Shown one piece after another: positions 7,235 through 14,192 of a stretch of 41,124 bases of DNA. The DNA is from Coriobacteriales bacterium (GTDB lineage Bacteria; Actinomycetota; Coriobacteriia; Coriobacteriales; UBA8131), in contig JAISGO010000005.1 of NCBI GenBank assembly GCA_031263025.1, positions 1-41,124 on the forward strand, given 5' to 3'. The stretch's first letter is position 1, and each line of letters opens with the position of its first letter. A program made the translations under genes and the position numbers. Below the pieces are notes generated by a model that was not told the origin of the DNA, made no database searches, and saw only the letters and a program-made list of their open reading frames with translations.

Positions 7235-7516
7235 ATGCCAATGATTAAGAGCAGCAGCGATTTACATAATCATTACAACGAGATCTCAGAGCTCTGCCAC
7301 CAAAGTCACCAACCGGTCTTCATCACCAAGAACGGTCGGGGTGACCTGGCTGTCCTCGACATGGAAGGCTACGAGCGCCTGGCCGCAGAAAGCGCCCTGC
7401 GTGAGGAACTGATGGCCGCACTCCAAGCTATCCTAGACGGAGACGTCCAAGACCTCAGCAAGGCACGAGCCGAGATCAGCGCCTACATGAACCGCCGAGA
7501 GCATAAGGCCGCATGA
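7235..7516 (+). CDS. Phd/YefM-family antitoxin
   Basis: The 93-residue product starts MPMIKSSSDLHNHYNEISE and has VFITKNGRGDLAVLDMEGYERLA, the hallmark of Phd/YefM antitoxins: a DNA-binding N-terminal half that represses the operon, followed by a toxin-binding helix. I chose ATG 7235 because AAGGA is seven bases upstream; ATG 7229 is too close. Its end overlaps the ATG of a very short frame (ATGA), the position where a RelE/ParE/Doc toxin normally starts. No intact toxin is found there, so this is an orphan or the survivor of a broken pair. Confidence 0.85.
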   Translation: MPMIKSSSDLHNHYNEISELCHQSHQPVFITKNGRGDLAVLDMEGYERLAAESALREELMAALQAILDGDVQDLSKARAEISAYMNRREHKAA

Positions 7517-7684
7517 GCGACTGGCAAAAGCTACTCTAAAATCCGCGGACGTGTTTACGCATCTCCGAATTATGGCACAGGGCGATTTGCCCACGACAAC
7601 ACCATGCTAAGTGGTTTGCAACGAAGCGTTGCGAACCACTTCCTCCTCGGAACGGACGTTGGACTATTTTCATTTAGGAAATAG
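7513..7684 (+). pseudogene. Possible remnant of a toxin gene after the Phd-like antitoxin
   Basis: ATG 7513 overlaps the antitoxin stop as ATGA and opens MSDWQKLL before a TAA at 7537-7539. In the +1 frame the reading continues without a stop to 7684 (SKIRGRVYASPNYGTG and on). This looks like a toxin frame broken by one indel, but the sequence has no recognisable toxin motif. A 14-bp-arm hairpin falls inside it at 7610-7640. It may equally be noncoding. Confidence 0.25.
7610..7640. repeat. Inverted repeat, 14-bp arms
   Basis: AGTGGTTTGCAACG (7610-7623) and CGTTGCGAACCACT (7627-7640) pair with a single mismatch around a three-base loop. There is no T-run, so a transcription terminator is not certain. 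It resembles a short palindromic mobile repeat. Confidence 0.55.
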
Positions 7685-7761
7685 TTGCGCCCTTGATAAT
7701 TTTCCAGCTTGACCAGGCAATCCACGATCCCGTTTTAGGCGGTATCGCCCCCTTCTTTTAT

Positions 7762-7790
7762 TGCGAGGAGCCGAAGGCGACGTGGCAATC
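7762..7790. repeat. 29-bp dispersed repeat, copy A
   Basis: The sequence starting TGCGAGGAGCCGAAGGCGAC and ending GTGGCAATC is identical over 29 bases to 8834-8862. It resembles the TTGCGAGGAGCGAAGCGACG palindromes dispersed in many bacterial genomes and often attributed to REP-type elements. The GAGGAGCCGAAGGCGACG core is weakly self-complementary. Confidence 0.75.
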
Positions 7791-7813
7791 CAGAAATGGT
7801 CAGAGGCCAAAGT

Positions 7814-8038
7814 TCAGCCAATCTCATTCTCCAGCAAATCATCAACGAGATTGTGGGCGTCGAGATATTGAATGCCATAGTCACCGTCCGCTATTTGCGA
7901 TGCGAGCTTGCTTCGATAATACAAATCCATTGCTGAAGCGAGGTCGATTTTCAACCTCTCGGACAAGAGATTGACGATCTCTTCTTCCAACAGTTGTTTA
8001 TGCGTATCTTCTAGCGCAGAGTGATCAAGCTCAGGCAT
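7814..8038 (-). CDS. Small acidic protein of the DUF3791-DUF3990 operon
   Basis: The 74-residue acidic protein (MPELDHSALEDTHKQLLEEE at the start, then ASAMDLYYRSKLASQIADGD and a C-terminal LVDDLLENE) is the third gene of a compact minus-strand operon. Its start overlaps the DUF3990 stop by one base. The AMDLYYxSKLAxQI pattern is one I associate with small proteins encoded next to DUF3791 and DUF3990 genes, but I cannot name a family. It is mostly helical by composition. It could be the partner or antitoxin that neutralises the DUF3990 protein. Function is inferred only from context. Confidence 0.65.
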   Translation of the reverse strand: MPELDHSALEDTHKQLLEEEIVNLLSERLKIDLASAMDLYYRSKLASQIADGDYGIQYLDAHNLVDDLLENEIG

Positions 8039-8517
8039 TATGTCACTTCCTCGGAAACGACGAAATGAAGTTTTTGGTCAATCAATTCTTGGCTAACCAA
8101 ACAAATCTGGTCGTTAGCCTTATAGAACTTTAATTCAGAGATAGTGCGGTCGATGTCCCAGATGCCCCGAAAGTACATATCTACGGCCGCGAATACCTTG
8201 TCATCTGCCACGCCACCGATGATTAAATCATACTTTTCGTAATCTTTACCGCCACGTCGGCAGGCACAGACGAACTTCACCCAGTCCTCATCTTCGCTAA
8301 AGAATCTGAGTTCTTTATAATCGGACAGATCATCTTCTAACTCATATCGATTGACGATTGCCTTCCCACCGGTGCGCAAAGCTTTACGCCTTGCCCATCT
8401 TCGCGCTTGTTCAAGATGAGTCGTCAAATAGAAGCCTTTTCCGAAATCAAGATTCTCCTTGGAGTGGGCAACGTCAGGTTGTCTGATTTCCAAAATCGAG
8501 CCGTGGAAGAGGATCAT
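8038..8517 (-). CDS. DUF3990 protein, ADP-ribosyltransferase-like
   Basis: The 159-residue product has the DUF3990 layout: ILFHGSILEIRQPDV at the start, then LDFGKGFYLTTHLEQARRWA (about residues 24-43) and later KDYEKYDLIIGGVADDKVF. In this family LxHGS and GKGFYLT correspond to the His and Tyr strands of an ADP-ribosyltransferase-like NAD-binding pocket; that relationship is family knowledge and inference here. LIIGxxADDxVF is a further conserved patch. It overlaps the DUF3791 gene upstream by four bases (ATGA) and the small downstream gene by one. The tight three-gene coupling suggests a toxin-antitoxin or abortive-infection type module in which this is the effector. Confidence 0.75.
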   Translation of the reverse strand: MILFHGSILEIRQPDVAHSKENLDFGKGFYLTTHLEQARRWARRKALRTGGKAIVNRYELEDDLSDYKELRFFSEDEDWVKFVCACRRGGKDYEKYDLIIGGVADDKVFAAVDMYFRGIWDIDRTISELKFYKANDQICLVSQELIDQKLHFVVSEEVT

Positions 8518-8759
8518 ACGGCAAGTCCCTTTTCGCGGGAGAACTCGGTTATGTCATTTACCAGATATTCCGCACCCAGGGTGTGGAGGACATCGTAGCA
8601 TTTGAAAATGTAACCCTCAAGAATGCCGCTGGATTCAAGCGAACGGTATACTTTAGGCACTGGCCACTGCCATGCACGGGCGAGTTTGTGCAACAAGAAA
8701 ATCGCGAAATTCAATTCGCTATCGCTGATCTTCGCTTTCTTTCCCGATGTCTCTGACAT
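8514..8759 (-). CDS. DUF3791 domain protein, first gene of the operon
   Basis: The 81-residue product matches DUF3791 over most of its length: LNFAIFLLHKLARAWQWP, then VYRSLESSGILEGYIFKCYD and VLHTLGAEYLVNDITEF. The [DG]-x-L-D/E-G-Y-I-x-x-CYDVLHT-x-G-x-EY-[IL]-V-[DN]-D-I core is intact. The function of DUF3791 is not established; it is frequently encoded immediately before DUF3990 genes. The start at 8759 is six bases after a perfect TATAAT, so the transcript is probably leaderless. Expression of the whole operon would begin here. Confidence 0.78.
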   Translation of the reverse strand: MSETSGKKAKISDSELNFAIFLLHKLARAWQWPVPKVYRSLESSGILEGYIFKCYDVLHTLGAEYLVNDITEFSREKGLAV

Positions 8760-8765
8760 GCCCGT

Positions 8766-8771
8766 ATTATA
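8766..8771 (-). promoter_or_regulatory. -10 box of the DUF3791-DUF3990 operon, probably leaderless
   Basis: On the minus strand TATAAT is followed after six bases (ACGGGC) by the ATG. With the usual six to seven bases from the -10 to the start of transcription, the mRNA would begin at the ATG itself. There is no Shine-Dalgarno sequence. The -35 region is not recognisable. Confidence 0.6.
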
Positions 8772-8794
8772 TCATCTGCCCACGGCCGAATCCC

Positions 8795-8817
8795 GGGAAC
8801 ACCCTATAGAGCATCCC
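8795..8817. repeat. Degenerate GGGGACAC-family palindrome
   Basis: GGGAACACCCTATAGAGCATCCC is a diverged version of the 24-bp palindrome at 3668, keeping the central CTATAG. It lies upstream of the DUF3791 operon promoter. Confidence 0.5.
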
Positions 8818-8833
8818 TGCCGCCACCCTTGTC

Positions 8834-8862
8834 TGCGAGGAGCCGAAGGCGACGTGGCAATC
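8834..8862. repeat. 29-bp dispersed repeat, copy B
   Basis: Identical over 29 bases to 7762-7790 and in the same orientation. The two copies bracket the DUF3791-DUF3990 operon. A weaker relative, ATGCGAGGAGCTGACGATC, lies at about 9354-9372. Confidence 0.75.
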
Positions 8863-8933
8863 GATGGCCGAAGGCCATCCCCTATGCCCCCATGCCCGTA
8901 GCTCAACCAGCCTTCCCCCAGGCTAAAACGCAC

Positions 8934-9115
8934 TCACACACCCTGTGGCGCTGCCGCAATCACCTCATCGATCTCTTGTACGAAATGATCCGGCGATTCG
9001 ATGTGGTAGAGGAAGTAATTGTCGATGATCATCTGGTAGATGCCATGCGCTTCGAACAAGTCCGCGACCGTCGCCTACATGCACCGTCGTGTTCCCGAAA
9101 ATGTCCTGATATAAT
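8934..9115 (-). pseudogene. Decayed coding remnant, possibly DUF3791-like
   Basis: On the minus strand a frame ending at the TGA at 8934-8936 reads VADLFEAHGIYQMIIDNYF followed by LYHIESPDHFVQEIDEVIAA. This has the look of real protein and resembles the C-terminal part of DUF3791-type proteins (..NY-x(2)-LH-x-x-S-x(3)-[IFV]-x-x-EI-x-[ED]). The frame is closed by a TAG about 18 bases upstream of the VAD codons. The neighbouring frame carries SLYQDIFGNTTVHVGD, so a frameshift seems to separate two halves. No start or ribosome site is visible. Confidence 0.4.
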
Positions 9116-9273
9116 GACGTCAACGACGGAGCGACCGGGCAGTGAGTATTCGCAGCCAAAGGAGTGCTCCGTTGGTGCAAATTCCAATGGCTCCGCTACT
9201 GCGGGGCCATTTTGCTTTGCTAATGAGAGGGCGACAGGGCGGCGCCCCTTACGAGCGACCTGCGCCTGGCTTC

Positions 9274-9295
9274 GGGGACAAGCAAGCATGTCCCC
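9274..9295. repeat. Short GGGGACA palindrome
   Basis: GGGGACAAGCAAGCATGTCCCC has seven-base arms around an eight-base loop. It is a minor relative of the GGGGACAC family. Confidence 0.5.
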
Positions 9296-9385
9296 GCTTA
9301 CTTGGAAATCTCCCTGGGTCACTTAGACATGTCTCGCGTTCGCGGGATCGCCTATGCGAGGAGCTGACGATCTGATTCGGCAGGC

Positions 9386-9433
9386 GGGGACACTTAAAAT
9401 TGTCGCATCGGGGACAGTTTATAAGGTGTCCCC
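9386..9433. repeat. GGGGACAC-family inverted repeat
   Basis: GGGGACACTTAAAAT opens the element and TTATAAGGTGTCCCC closes it. An extra GGGGACAG lies between. The ends match the family seen at 14991, 24233, 36704 and 38551. Confidence 0.7.
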
Positions 9434-9452
9434 GGAAGTGTCGAACTGAAGG

Positions 9453-9513
9453 GGTTCTGCGGGAGAAGTGCCGCAGGACCATGGATTACCCGAACAAGTC
9501 GGGTAATGACGAG
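9453..9513. repeat. Two-hairpin element, left copy beside the ABC-F gene
   Basis: A first hairpin (9453-9462 with 9471-9480, one mismatch) is followed at once by ATGGATTACCCG (9481-9492) and CGGGTAATGACGAG (9500-9513). The ATTACCCG/CGGGTAAT parts pair around a seven-base loop. The same design, in the same orientation, lies just past the ABC-F gene at 11107-11161. Confidence 0.7.
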
Positions 9514-9558
9514 ATGAAGCAGGGTGGGTGAAGCACAATCATCTGAAAGCAGACCGCT

Positions 9559-9564
9559 TATCAT
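9559..9564 (+). promoter_or_regulatory. -10 box of the ABC-F gene, probably leaderless
   Basis: TATCAT is followed by seven bases and then ATG 9572. That spacing would put the transcription start on the ATG. It supports 9572 over the upstream GTG 9524, which lies close to the repeat and has no ribosome site. Confidence 0.45.
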
Positions 9565-9571
9565 AGAGGAT

Positions 9572-11089
9572 ATGTTAGTCAGCGCACATGGCCTTTCCTA
9601 TCGGTATCGTGATGCGGCAACGGCGGCTTTTGTGGGGGTGACGGCGAATTTCACGGTCGGGTGGAGCGGCATCGTCGGGGCCAATGGCGCGGGCAAGACG
9701 ACGCTTTGCCGCGTGCTTTGCGGGGAGCTTACGCCCAGCGAGGGTAGCCTGACGCCGGCGCCGGGGAGTTTCAGCGCCGTATATTGCGCACAGCCGACCG
9801 AACAACCGCCGGACAGGTTGGCGGAGTTCGCGCTGGACTTCGGTGCGGAAGCGATGCGGCTACGCAATCTGCTCGATTTGGGCGACGAGTGGCCCTGGCG
9901 CTATGATAGTCTCAGCCAGGGCGAGCGTAAACGGCTGCAGGTGGCGGTGGCGCTCTGGCAGGCGCCGACCCTGCTCGCGTTGGACGAGCCCACCAACCAC
10001 GTGGACGCGCTGACCCGGGCGGCCTTGCTGCGGGCTCTGCATGACTTTCCCGGAATCGGCCTTCTGGTCAGTCATGACCGCGAGTTGCTCGACGAGCTGG
10101 TAAGCCAGTGCCTCTTCATGGGCGCGCGCGGTGCCGTGATGCGCCCCGGCAACTACAGCGCCGGCCACGCGCAAGCTGAGCTTGAGGCGATGAGCGCCGG
10201 ACGCAAACGCAAACAGGCCAAACGTGAACTCGCCCATCTACAAACGGAGAAGGCAGAGCGCGCTGCGCAGGCCGCCCAGGCTAAAGCCCGCCGCTCCAAG
10301 CGTGGCATCGCGGCAGGGGATCACGACGCCAAGGCCAAGATCGACATGGCCATCTACAGCGGCCAGGACGGCAAGGCCGGCCGGCTTTCGGCCCAGCTCG
10401 ACAGCCGGGTCAGATCCGCCCAGGAGCAGCTGGCTGGCGCCTTCGTGGAGAAGCGCTACGACGCCGACCTCTGGCTCTCGGTCAAGCCCAGCCCGCGGCG
10501 CCTGTTGGTGTCCCTCCCCGAGGGCAGCTACGGCCCAGGCCGCTTCCTCCACCTTCCCCGCCTCACAGTGGGCCCGCGCGACCACATCGCCCTTACCGGC
10601 CCCAACGGCGCCGGTAAGACCACCCTGCTCCGTCTGCTCCTCGCAGAGCTGACGGAGCGCAGCGACTCCGGCGCCGACCTCCCCTGCCTCTATGTTCCCC
10701 AAGAGATCGCCAGCGCCGAGGCTGCAGGTATCCTGCATGACTTGCAGGAGATGGGCGACCAGGCCAAAGGTCAACTCCTCTCCATCGTCGCCCGGCTCAG
10801 CTCGCCGCCCGCCCGCATCCTCTCGGGTGAGGCCCTCTCCCCTGGCGAGCTGCGCAAGGTGATGCTGGCCGCCGGCGTGCTCGAGTCGCCGCAGCTAGTG
10901 ATCATGGACGAGCCCACCAACCACCTCGACCTGCCCTCGGTGGAAGCGCTCGAGCAGATGCTCGCGGCCTGCCCCTGTGCGCTCTTGCTGGTCAGCCATG
11001 ACCAGCGCTTCCTGGAAACGACCTGTCAGACCTTCTGGCGTTTCCAAACGCAGGATGGAGCCACGCAGGTGCGGGTGGAAAGGCGCTAG
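9572..11089 (+). CDS. ABC-F family ATPase
   Basis: The 505-residue protein has two ABC domains and no membrane segments, as in ABC-F proteins, which act on the ribosome (antibiotic target protection or translation factors). Domain 1 has Walker A GANGAGKTT, signature LSQGERKRLQVA and Walker B LLALDEPTNHVD. Domain 2 has GPNGAGKTT, signature LSPGELRKVMLA and LVIMDEPTNHLDLPS. The linker of about 90 residues is basic (SAGRKRKQAKRELAHLQTEK and following). ATG 9572 places the ABC fold exactly at the N-terminus; GTG 9524 would add 16 residues. The gene is bracketed by near-identical direct repeats (9453-9513, 11107-11161). A resistance function is possible but not shown; housekeeping ABC-F roles remain open. 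Confidence 0.85.
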   Translation: MLVSAHGLSYRYRDAATAAFVGVTANFTVGWSGIVGANGAGKTTLCRVLCGELTPSEGSLTPAPGSFSAVYCAQPTEQPPDRLAEFALDFGAEAMRLRNLLDLGDEWPWRYDSLSQGERKRLQVAVALWQAPTLLALDEPTNHVDALTRAALLRALHDFPGIGLLVSHDRELLDELVSQCLFMGARGAVMRPGNYSAGHAQAELEAMSAGRKRKQAKRELAHLQTEKAERAAQAAQAKARRSKRGIAAGDHDAKAKIDMAIYSGQDGKAGRLSAQLDSRVRSAQEQLAGAFVEKRYDADLWLSVKPSPRRLLVSLPEGSYGPGRFLHLPRLTVGPRDHIALTGPNGAGKTTLLRLLLAELTERSDSGADLPCLYVPQEIASAEAAGILHDLQEMGDQAKGQLLSIVARLSSPPARILSGEALSPGELRKVMLAAGVLESPQLVIMDEPTNHLDLPSVEALEQMLAACPCALLLVSHDQRFLETTCQTFWRFQTQDGATQVRVERR

Positions 11090-11106
11090 GGCAGAGTAAG
11101 AGCAGG

Positions 11107-11161
11107 TAACGCGGGAACTCTCCGCGTTATGGATTACCCGGATAAACCGGGTAATGACGAG
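11107..11161. repeat. Two-hairpin element, right copy beside the ABC-F gene
   Basis: TAACGCGG (11107-11114) pairs with CCGCGTTA (11122-11129). It is followed by ATGGATTACCCG (11129-11140) and CGGGTAATGACGAG (11148-11161). The second hairpin matches the left copy at 9481-9513 in 29 of 33 positions by eye, with changes only in the loop region; the first hairpin differs in sequence but not in layout. Confidence 0.7.
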
Positions 11162-11194
11162 GCAGGATTAGGGAGACCGCCTTGCTACATACAA

Positions 11195-11515
11195 TCAGAG
11201 CCCACCCTGCAAGGGATAGGGCCAAGACTCGACGCCGCCGAGGTCGTAGACCTCCTGATAGCCCAGGTCGGCCAAGATCTGACAGGCTTTAGGTGACTGT
11301 TGGCCGGTCTGGCAGTAGGCGACGACCGGCGCCGTCTGATCGGGTAGGGCGCTCACCGCTGCCGCCGCCAACTGCACGATTGGCAGGCTCTTCGCCCCCG
11401 GGATATGGCCGCCCAGATAGGCCACCGCCGGACGCACGTCGATCAGACGGGCGGCCGGCTCGCGCTCGAGCAGTGCCAGGGCCTCCTCTGGGCTGATTTT
11501 GCTGGCTGCGTCCAT
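11195..11515 (-). CDS. Single-domain rhodanese
   Basis: The 106-residue product is one rhodanese domain: ISPEEALALLER, then ARLIDVRPAVAYLGGHIPGA and VVAYCQTGQQSPKACQIL, where the Cys in the YCxTGxxS loop is the sulfur-accepting nucleophile. The end reads VYDLGGVESWPYPL. Such small cytosolic proteins transfer sulfane sulfur between thiols. It starts five bases after the stop of the M29 aminopeptidase gene on the same strand, so the two form an operon. The loop after Cys is the six-residue sulfur-type, rather than the seven-residue phosphatase-type. Confidence 0.88.
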   Translation of the reverse strand: MDAASKISPEEALALLEREPAARLIDVRPAVAYLGGHIPGAKSLPIVQLAAAAVSALPDQTAPVVAYCQTGQQSPKACQILADLGYQEVYDLGGVESWPYPLQGGL

Positions 11516-11520
11516 CCGGC

Positions 11521-12774
11521 TCAGGCCATCTCAGAGGCCCAGTTGCCGCCCCGGAAGACCGGCACCACGCTGCCATCCGTCTTGACCCCGTCGATATTCA
11601 AGTCCGCCGTCCCGACCATGAAGTCGACGTGCATGGCGCTGTCGTTGACACCGGCTGCCTTGAGCTCGTCCGGCTCCATCTCGAGGCCACCCTCGATACA
11701 ATCCGGGAATCCCTTGCCGAGGGCGAGATGACAGGAGGCGTTCTCGTCGAAGAGCGTATCAAGGAAGAGGACCCCCGTGGCCCGGATCGGCGAATCATAG
11801 GGGATCAGCGCGCACTCGCCCAGCTGGCAGGATCCGGCGTCGGCAGAGATGATGGCGGCGAGCACGTCAGCGCCCCGCTCCGCCCCTGACGCGACCGCCT
11901 TACCGCCCTCGAAACGCACCCAGAAGTCCTCGATCAGTGAGCCATTGTGGTTGAGCGGCAGCGCGCTATAGACGATACCGTCCACCCGGTGGTAGTCCGG
12001 CGTGGTGTAGACTTCTTCGGTCGGCATGTTGGGGAAGAAGTAACGCCCGTCCTTGAGGGCGTCGCCGGCGCCGTTCCAGCGCCCCCGCGGATTGAGCCCG
12101 ACGGTCAGGTCAGTACCTTTGCCATTATGGTAATGCAGGCTATCGAAATGTTGGGCGTTCAGCCAATTCATACGCTGGGTCAGCGTGCGCTTGTGCTCGG
12201 CCCAGGCCGCCGCCGGGTCGTCCGCGTCGAGCCGCACCGTCTTAAAGATCGCCTGCCAGAGCTTGGCTGTCGCCTCCTCTGCTGGCAGCTCCGGAAAGAC
12301 CTTTGCCGCCCAGGCCGGCGTCGCCGCCCCTACGATACACCAGACGTTGCGCCCCAGGTCCATCCCGTCGTAGAACTCCTGACAGGCCGCCTTGCCCGCC
12401 ACCGCCGCCGCCATCGGTTTGGCCGGGTCGATTCCTGCCATCAGGCTCGGGTCGTTCCCGGTCAGGCTGAGGATGGCCGCCCCTTCGCGCGCCATAGAGT
12501 TAGCACGCAGCGCCGACCACTCCGGCGTCTTCTGGAAGACCTCCAGGTCACAATAGTCATACTGCATCCGCGCGACCTGCTCGTCGCCCAGCGCCAGCGT
12601 GACGTGTCGCGCCCCCGCCTCATAGGCCGCCTTGACCAGCTTGCGCGCGAAGCCGATCTGGTCGACTGAGGCGCTGAGGTAGAGCTCCTGTCCCTCCTGC
12701 AGATCGCAGCCGGTCTCGATCACTAGTTTGGCATAACGTTCCAACTGCTGGTCAAAAGTAAAATCGCTGTACAT
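11521..12774 (-). CDS. M29-family aminopeptidase
   Basis: The 417-residue product has the length and pattern of M29 (AmpS/aminopeptidase T) enzymes, dimeric two-metal exopeptidases of the cytoplasm. The N-terminal half has LERYAKLVIETGCDLQEGQE and a Rossmann-like region. The catalytic half has MPTEEVYTTPD (metal-binding Glu), LIEDFWVRFEGGK, LDTLFDENASCHLALGKGFP (metal Glu and His) and NDSAMHVDFMVGT (His and Asp ligands). All family ligands are visible, so it should be active on short peptides. The start has AAAGG about nine bases upstream. It is followed by a rhodanese gene in the same operon. Confidence 0.93.
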   Translation of the reverse strand: MYSDFTFDQQLERYAKLVIETGCDLQEGQELYLSASVDQIGFARKLVKAAYEAGARHVTLALGDEQVARMQYDYCDLEVFQKTPEWSALRANSMAREGAAILSLTGNDPSLMAGIDPAKPMAAAVAGKAACQEFYDGMDLGRNVWCIVGAATPAWAAKVFPELPAEEATAKLWQAIFKTVRLDADDPAAAWAEHKRTLTQRMNWLNAQHFDSLHYHNGKGTDLTVGLNPRGRWNGAGDALKDGRYFFPNMPTEEVYTTPDYHRVDGIVYSALPLNHNGSLIEDFWVRFEGGKAVASGAERGADVLAAIISADAGSCQLGECALIPYDSPIRATGVLFLDTLFDENASCHLALGKGFPDCIEGGLEMEPDELKAAGVNDSAMHVDFMVGTADLNIDGVKTDGSVVPVFRGGNWASEMA

Positions 12775-12810
12775 ATTCTGTCGCCTTTCTTGACACGGGC
12801 CCAGACGTCA

Positions 12811-12847
12811 GCGGCTTGAGCCCCACCTGATTGTAGGCTGAAGCCGC
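12811..12847. other. Hairpin between two minus-strand genes
   Basis: GCGGCTT (12811-12817) pairs with AAGCCGC (12841-12847). There is no U-run on either side, so this is at most a weak terminator for the ATPase gene upstream on the minus strand. Confidence 0.3.
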
Positions 12848-12894
12848 CGCGTCCGCCCATCACCCTTCTGTTGTTTGACTATCGCAACCGGTAC

Positions 12895-14160
12895 TTAGGC
12901 CCCTAGAAGCACTGCCGGCACGACAAACACACCGTCTTTTCTTCGATAAGCAAAGCGGCCGGCATAGACCACGATTGGGAAGATCTCATAACCATCAAGC
13001 TTCCGTTGAAGCCACAACAGATGCTTACAATCATCGTCGCCAACACTATCGGCCATCTTCACTTCAATCGCGCAAAGATGGTAGTTGCGCTCGAGGATGA
13101 AGTCTATCTCGTGGTCACCCTTAACGCTGCGAAAATGGCCCAGCTCGGCCTCGTTGACGAGCGCGTAGGTCTGCAAGCTCAGGGCAACCAAAGCTTCAAA
13201 CAAACGTCCGGCAATTGCGCCGTGTTGGGGGCCCAACACAGGAACGCTAACACCGGTCAAAAGATCGTCGATATTCACTCCTAGTAGCACGGCAGCAAGA
13301 GCCGGATCAGCCAGGTAGTGTTTCGGCGCCTTGGCCAGACGTGTAAACGGGTTCACCGTAGGCAGCCAAGCCTCGACTCTGTCAATCAGCCAAAGCGAGT
13401 CCAACACATCGCGGTAGGCCATCGCGGTCGTTTTTGCAGGAGTTTGTTCTCCTGGGGTCGCTGCTTTGAGGATCGTCTGATAGCTTGCCGTCGAGGCAGT
13501 TGCTGCTGCGTATGCCTTCATCCAATTGCGCAAGGTTTGCGGCTTACGTACCATTTGTCCTTGCTCGGGAAACTCCTTGTTAATGACGTAATCGACGTAG
13601 CTCCTAAGCTGCACGCGGGCGTTTCGCCCTGAAAGCATCCGAATGGCTGGAAAACCTGACTGCCCGATCTCTTGCAGATAATCGCCAAGACCAACGCGAG
13701 TCTGCCCTTCGAGCCCATCCAATTTGCCTGTTAAAGCATCATTGAGTGACAAAATGGGTTGATCGAGCCTTCTCTCTTGAAGGGAAAGCGGGCGCATCCG
13801 CAAACTGCTGATACGCCCAGCTCCGCTGTGCAACGCAAATCGCACAGGGGCGGCACTCCCTGTCAGTAAGAACTGCCCAGCCGAATAGTCATCGTCAACG
13901 ATCCGGCGGACATAATCCCAAGTCTTGGGCAAGCGTTGCCACTCGTCAAGGCAAACTGGTCGAGTCATGTTCTTCAGTACTGCAGGGCCATTTTGCAAAA
14001 GTTCAACTGTGGCATCATCGTCTAAAGCAAGCATGCTTTTCGCGAATCGGTTGGCCGTAGAGGTCTTACCCACGGCTTTAGCGCCTTCAAGCGCAAGTGC
14101 TGGAAGCTCTCGCAGGATAGTTCCGATTAAATTGTCATACAAACGCTCCTGATAGGCCAC
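12895..14160 (-). CDS. AAA_14/DUF4143 ATP-binding protein, second copy
   Basis: The 421-residue protein has the same two-part build as the one at 5899 but low similarity to it. Walker A is EGAKAVGKTSTANRFA, and the Walker B region ends VCLDEWQRLPKTWDYVR. LLTGSAAPV is the sensor strand, with MRPLSLQER after it. The C-terminal domain has HEIDFILERNYHLCAIEVKM, again a D-x(n)-E-x-K nuclease-like core. The start is GTG with GAGG ten bases upstream. Two GAAAATGGTA direct repeats cover its promoter. The role of this family is unknown; members often behave as accessory genes and occur in several copies per genome. Confidence 0.86.
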   Translation of the reverse strand: MAYQERLYDNLIGTILRELPALALEGAKAVGKTSTANRFAKSMLALDDDATVELLQNGPAVLKNMTRPVCLDEWQRLPKTWDYVRRIVDDDYSAGQFLLTGSAAPVRFALHSGAGRISSLRMRPLSLQERRLDQPILSLNDALTGKLDGLEGQTRVGLGDYLQEIGQSGFPAIRMLSGRNARVQLRSYVDYVINKEFPEQGQMVRKPQTLRNWMKAYAAATASTASYQTILKAATPGEQTPAKTTAMAYRDVLDSLWLIDRVEAWLPTVNPFTRLAKAPKHYLADPALAAVLLGVNIDDLLTGVSVPVLGPQHGAIAGRLFEALVALSLQTYALVNEAELGHFRSVKGDHEIDFILERNYHLCAIEVKMADSVGDDDCKHLLWLQRKLDGYEIFPIVVYAGRFAYRRKDGVFVVPAVLLGA

Positions 14161-14192
14161 TGGCGTCTTCCTCTAACTGGTCTTATAAGTCT

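Larger units (their letters stand above)
8772..9571. other. 800-base gene-free stretch rich in repeats and decayed sequence
   Basis: No intact gene is supported here. It holds, in order: a degenerate GGGGACAC palindrome, the second 29-bp repeat copy, a decayed minus-strand coding remnant (8934-9115), a short GGGGACA...TGTCCCC palindrome, a GGGGACAC pair (9386-9433), and a two-hairpin element (9453-9513) directly before the ABC-F gene. Longer open frames on both strands in this stretch read through repeats and have no family resemblance, so I leave them out. Confidence 0.6.

Noticed and set aside
8829-9326. 165-codon open frame on the plus strand
   Set aside because: It runs through the 29-bp repeat and across a minus-strand remnant that looks more like real protein. 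It has no ribosome site and no family resemblance.
12895-14160. Second ATPase as a recent duplicate of the one at 5899
   Set aside because: The two share only family motifs. They differ in sequence, start codon and promoter, so they are separate acquisitions or an old split.
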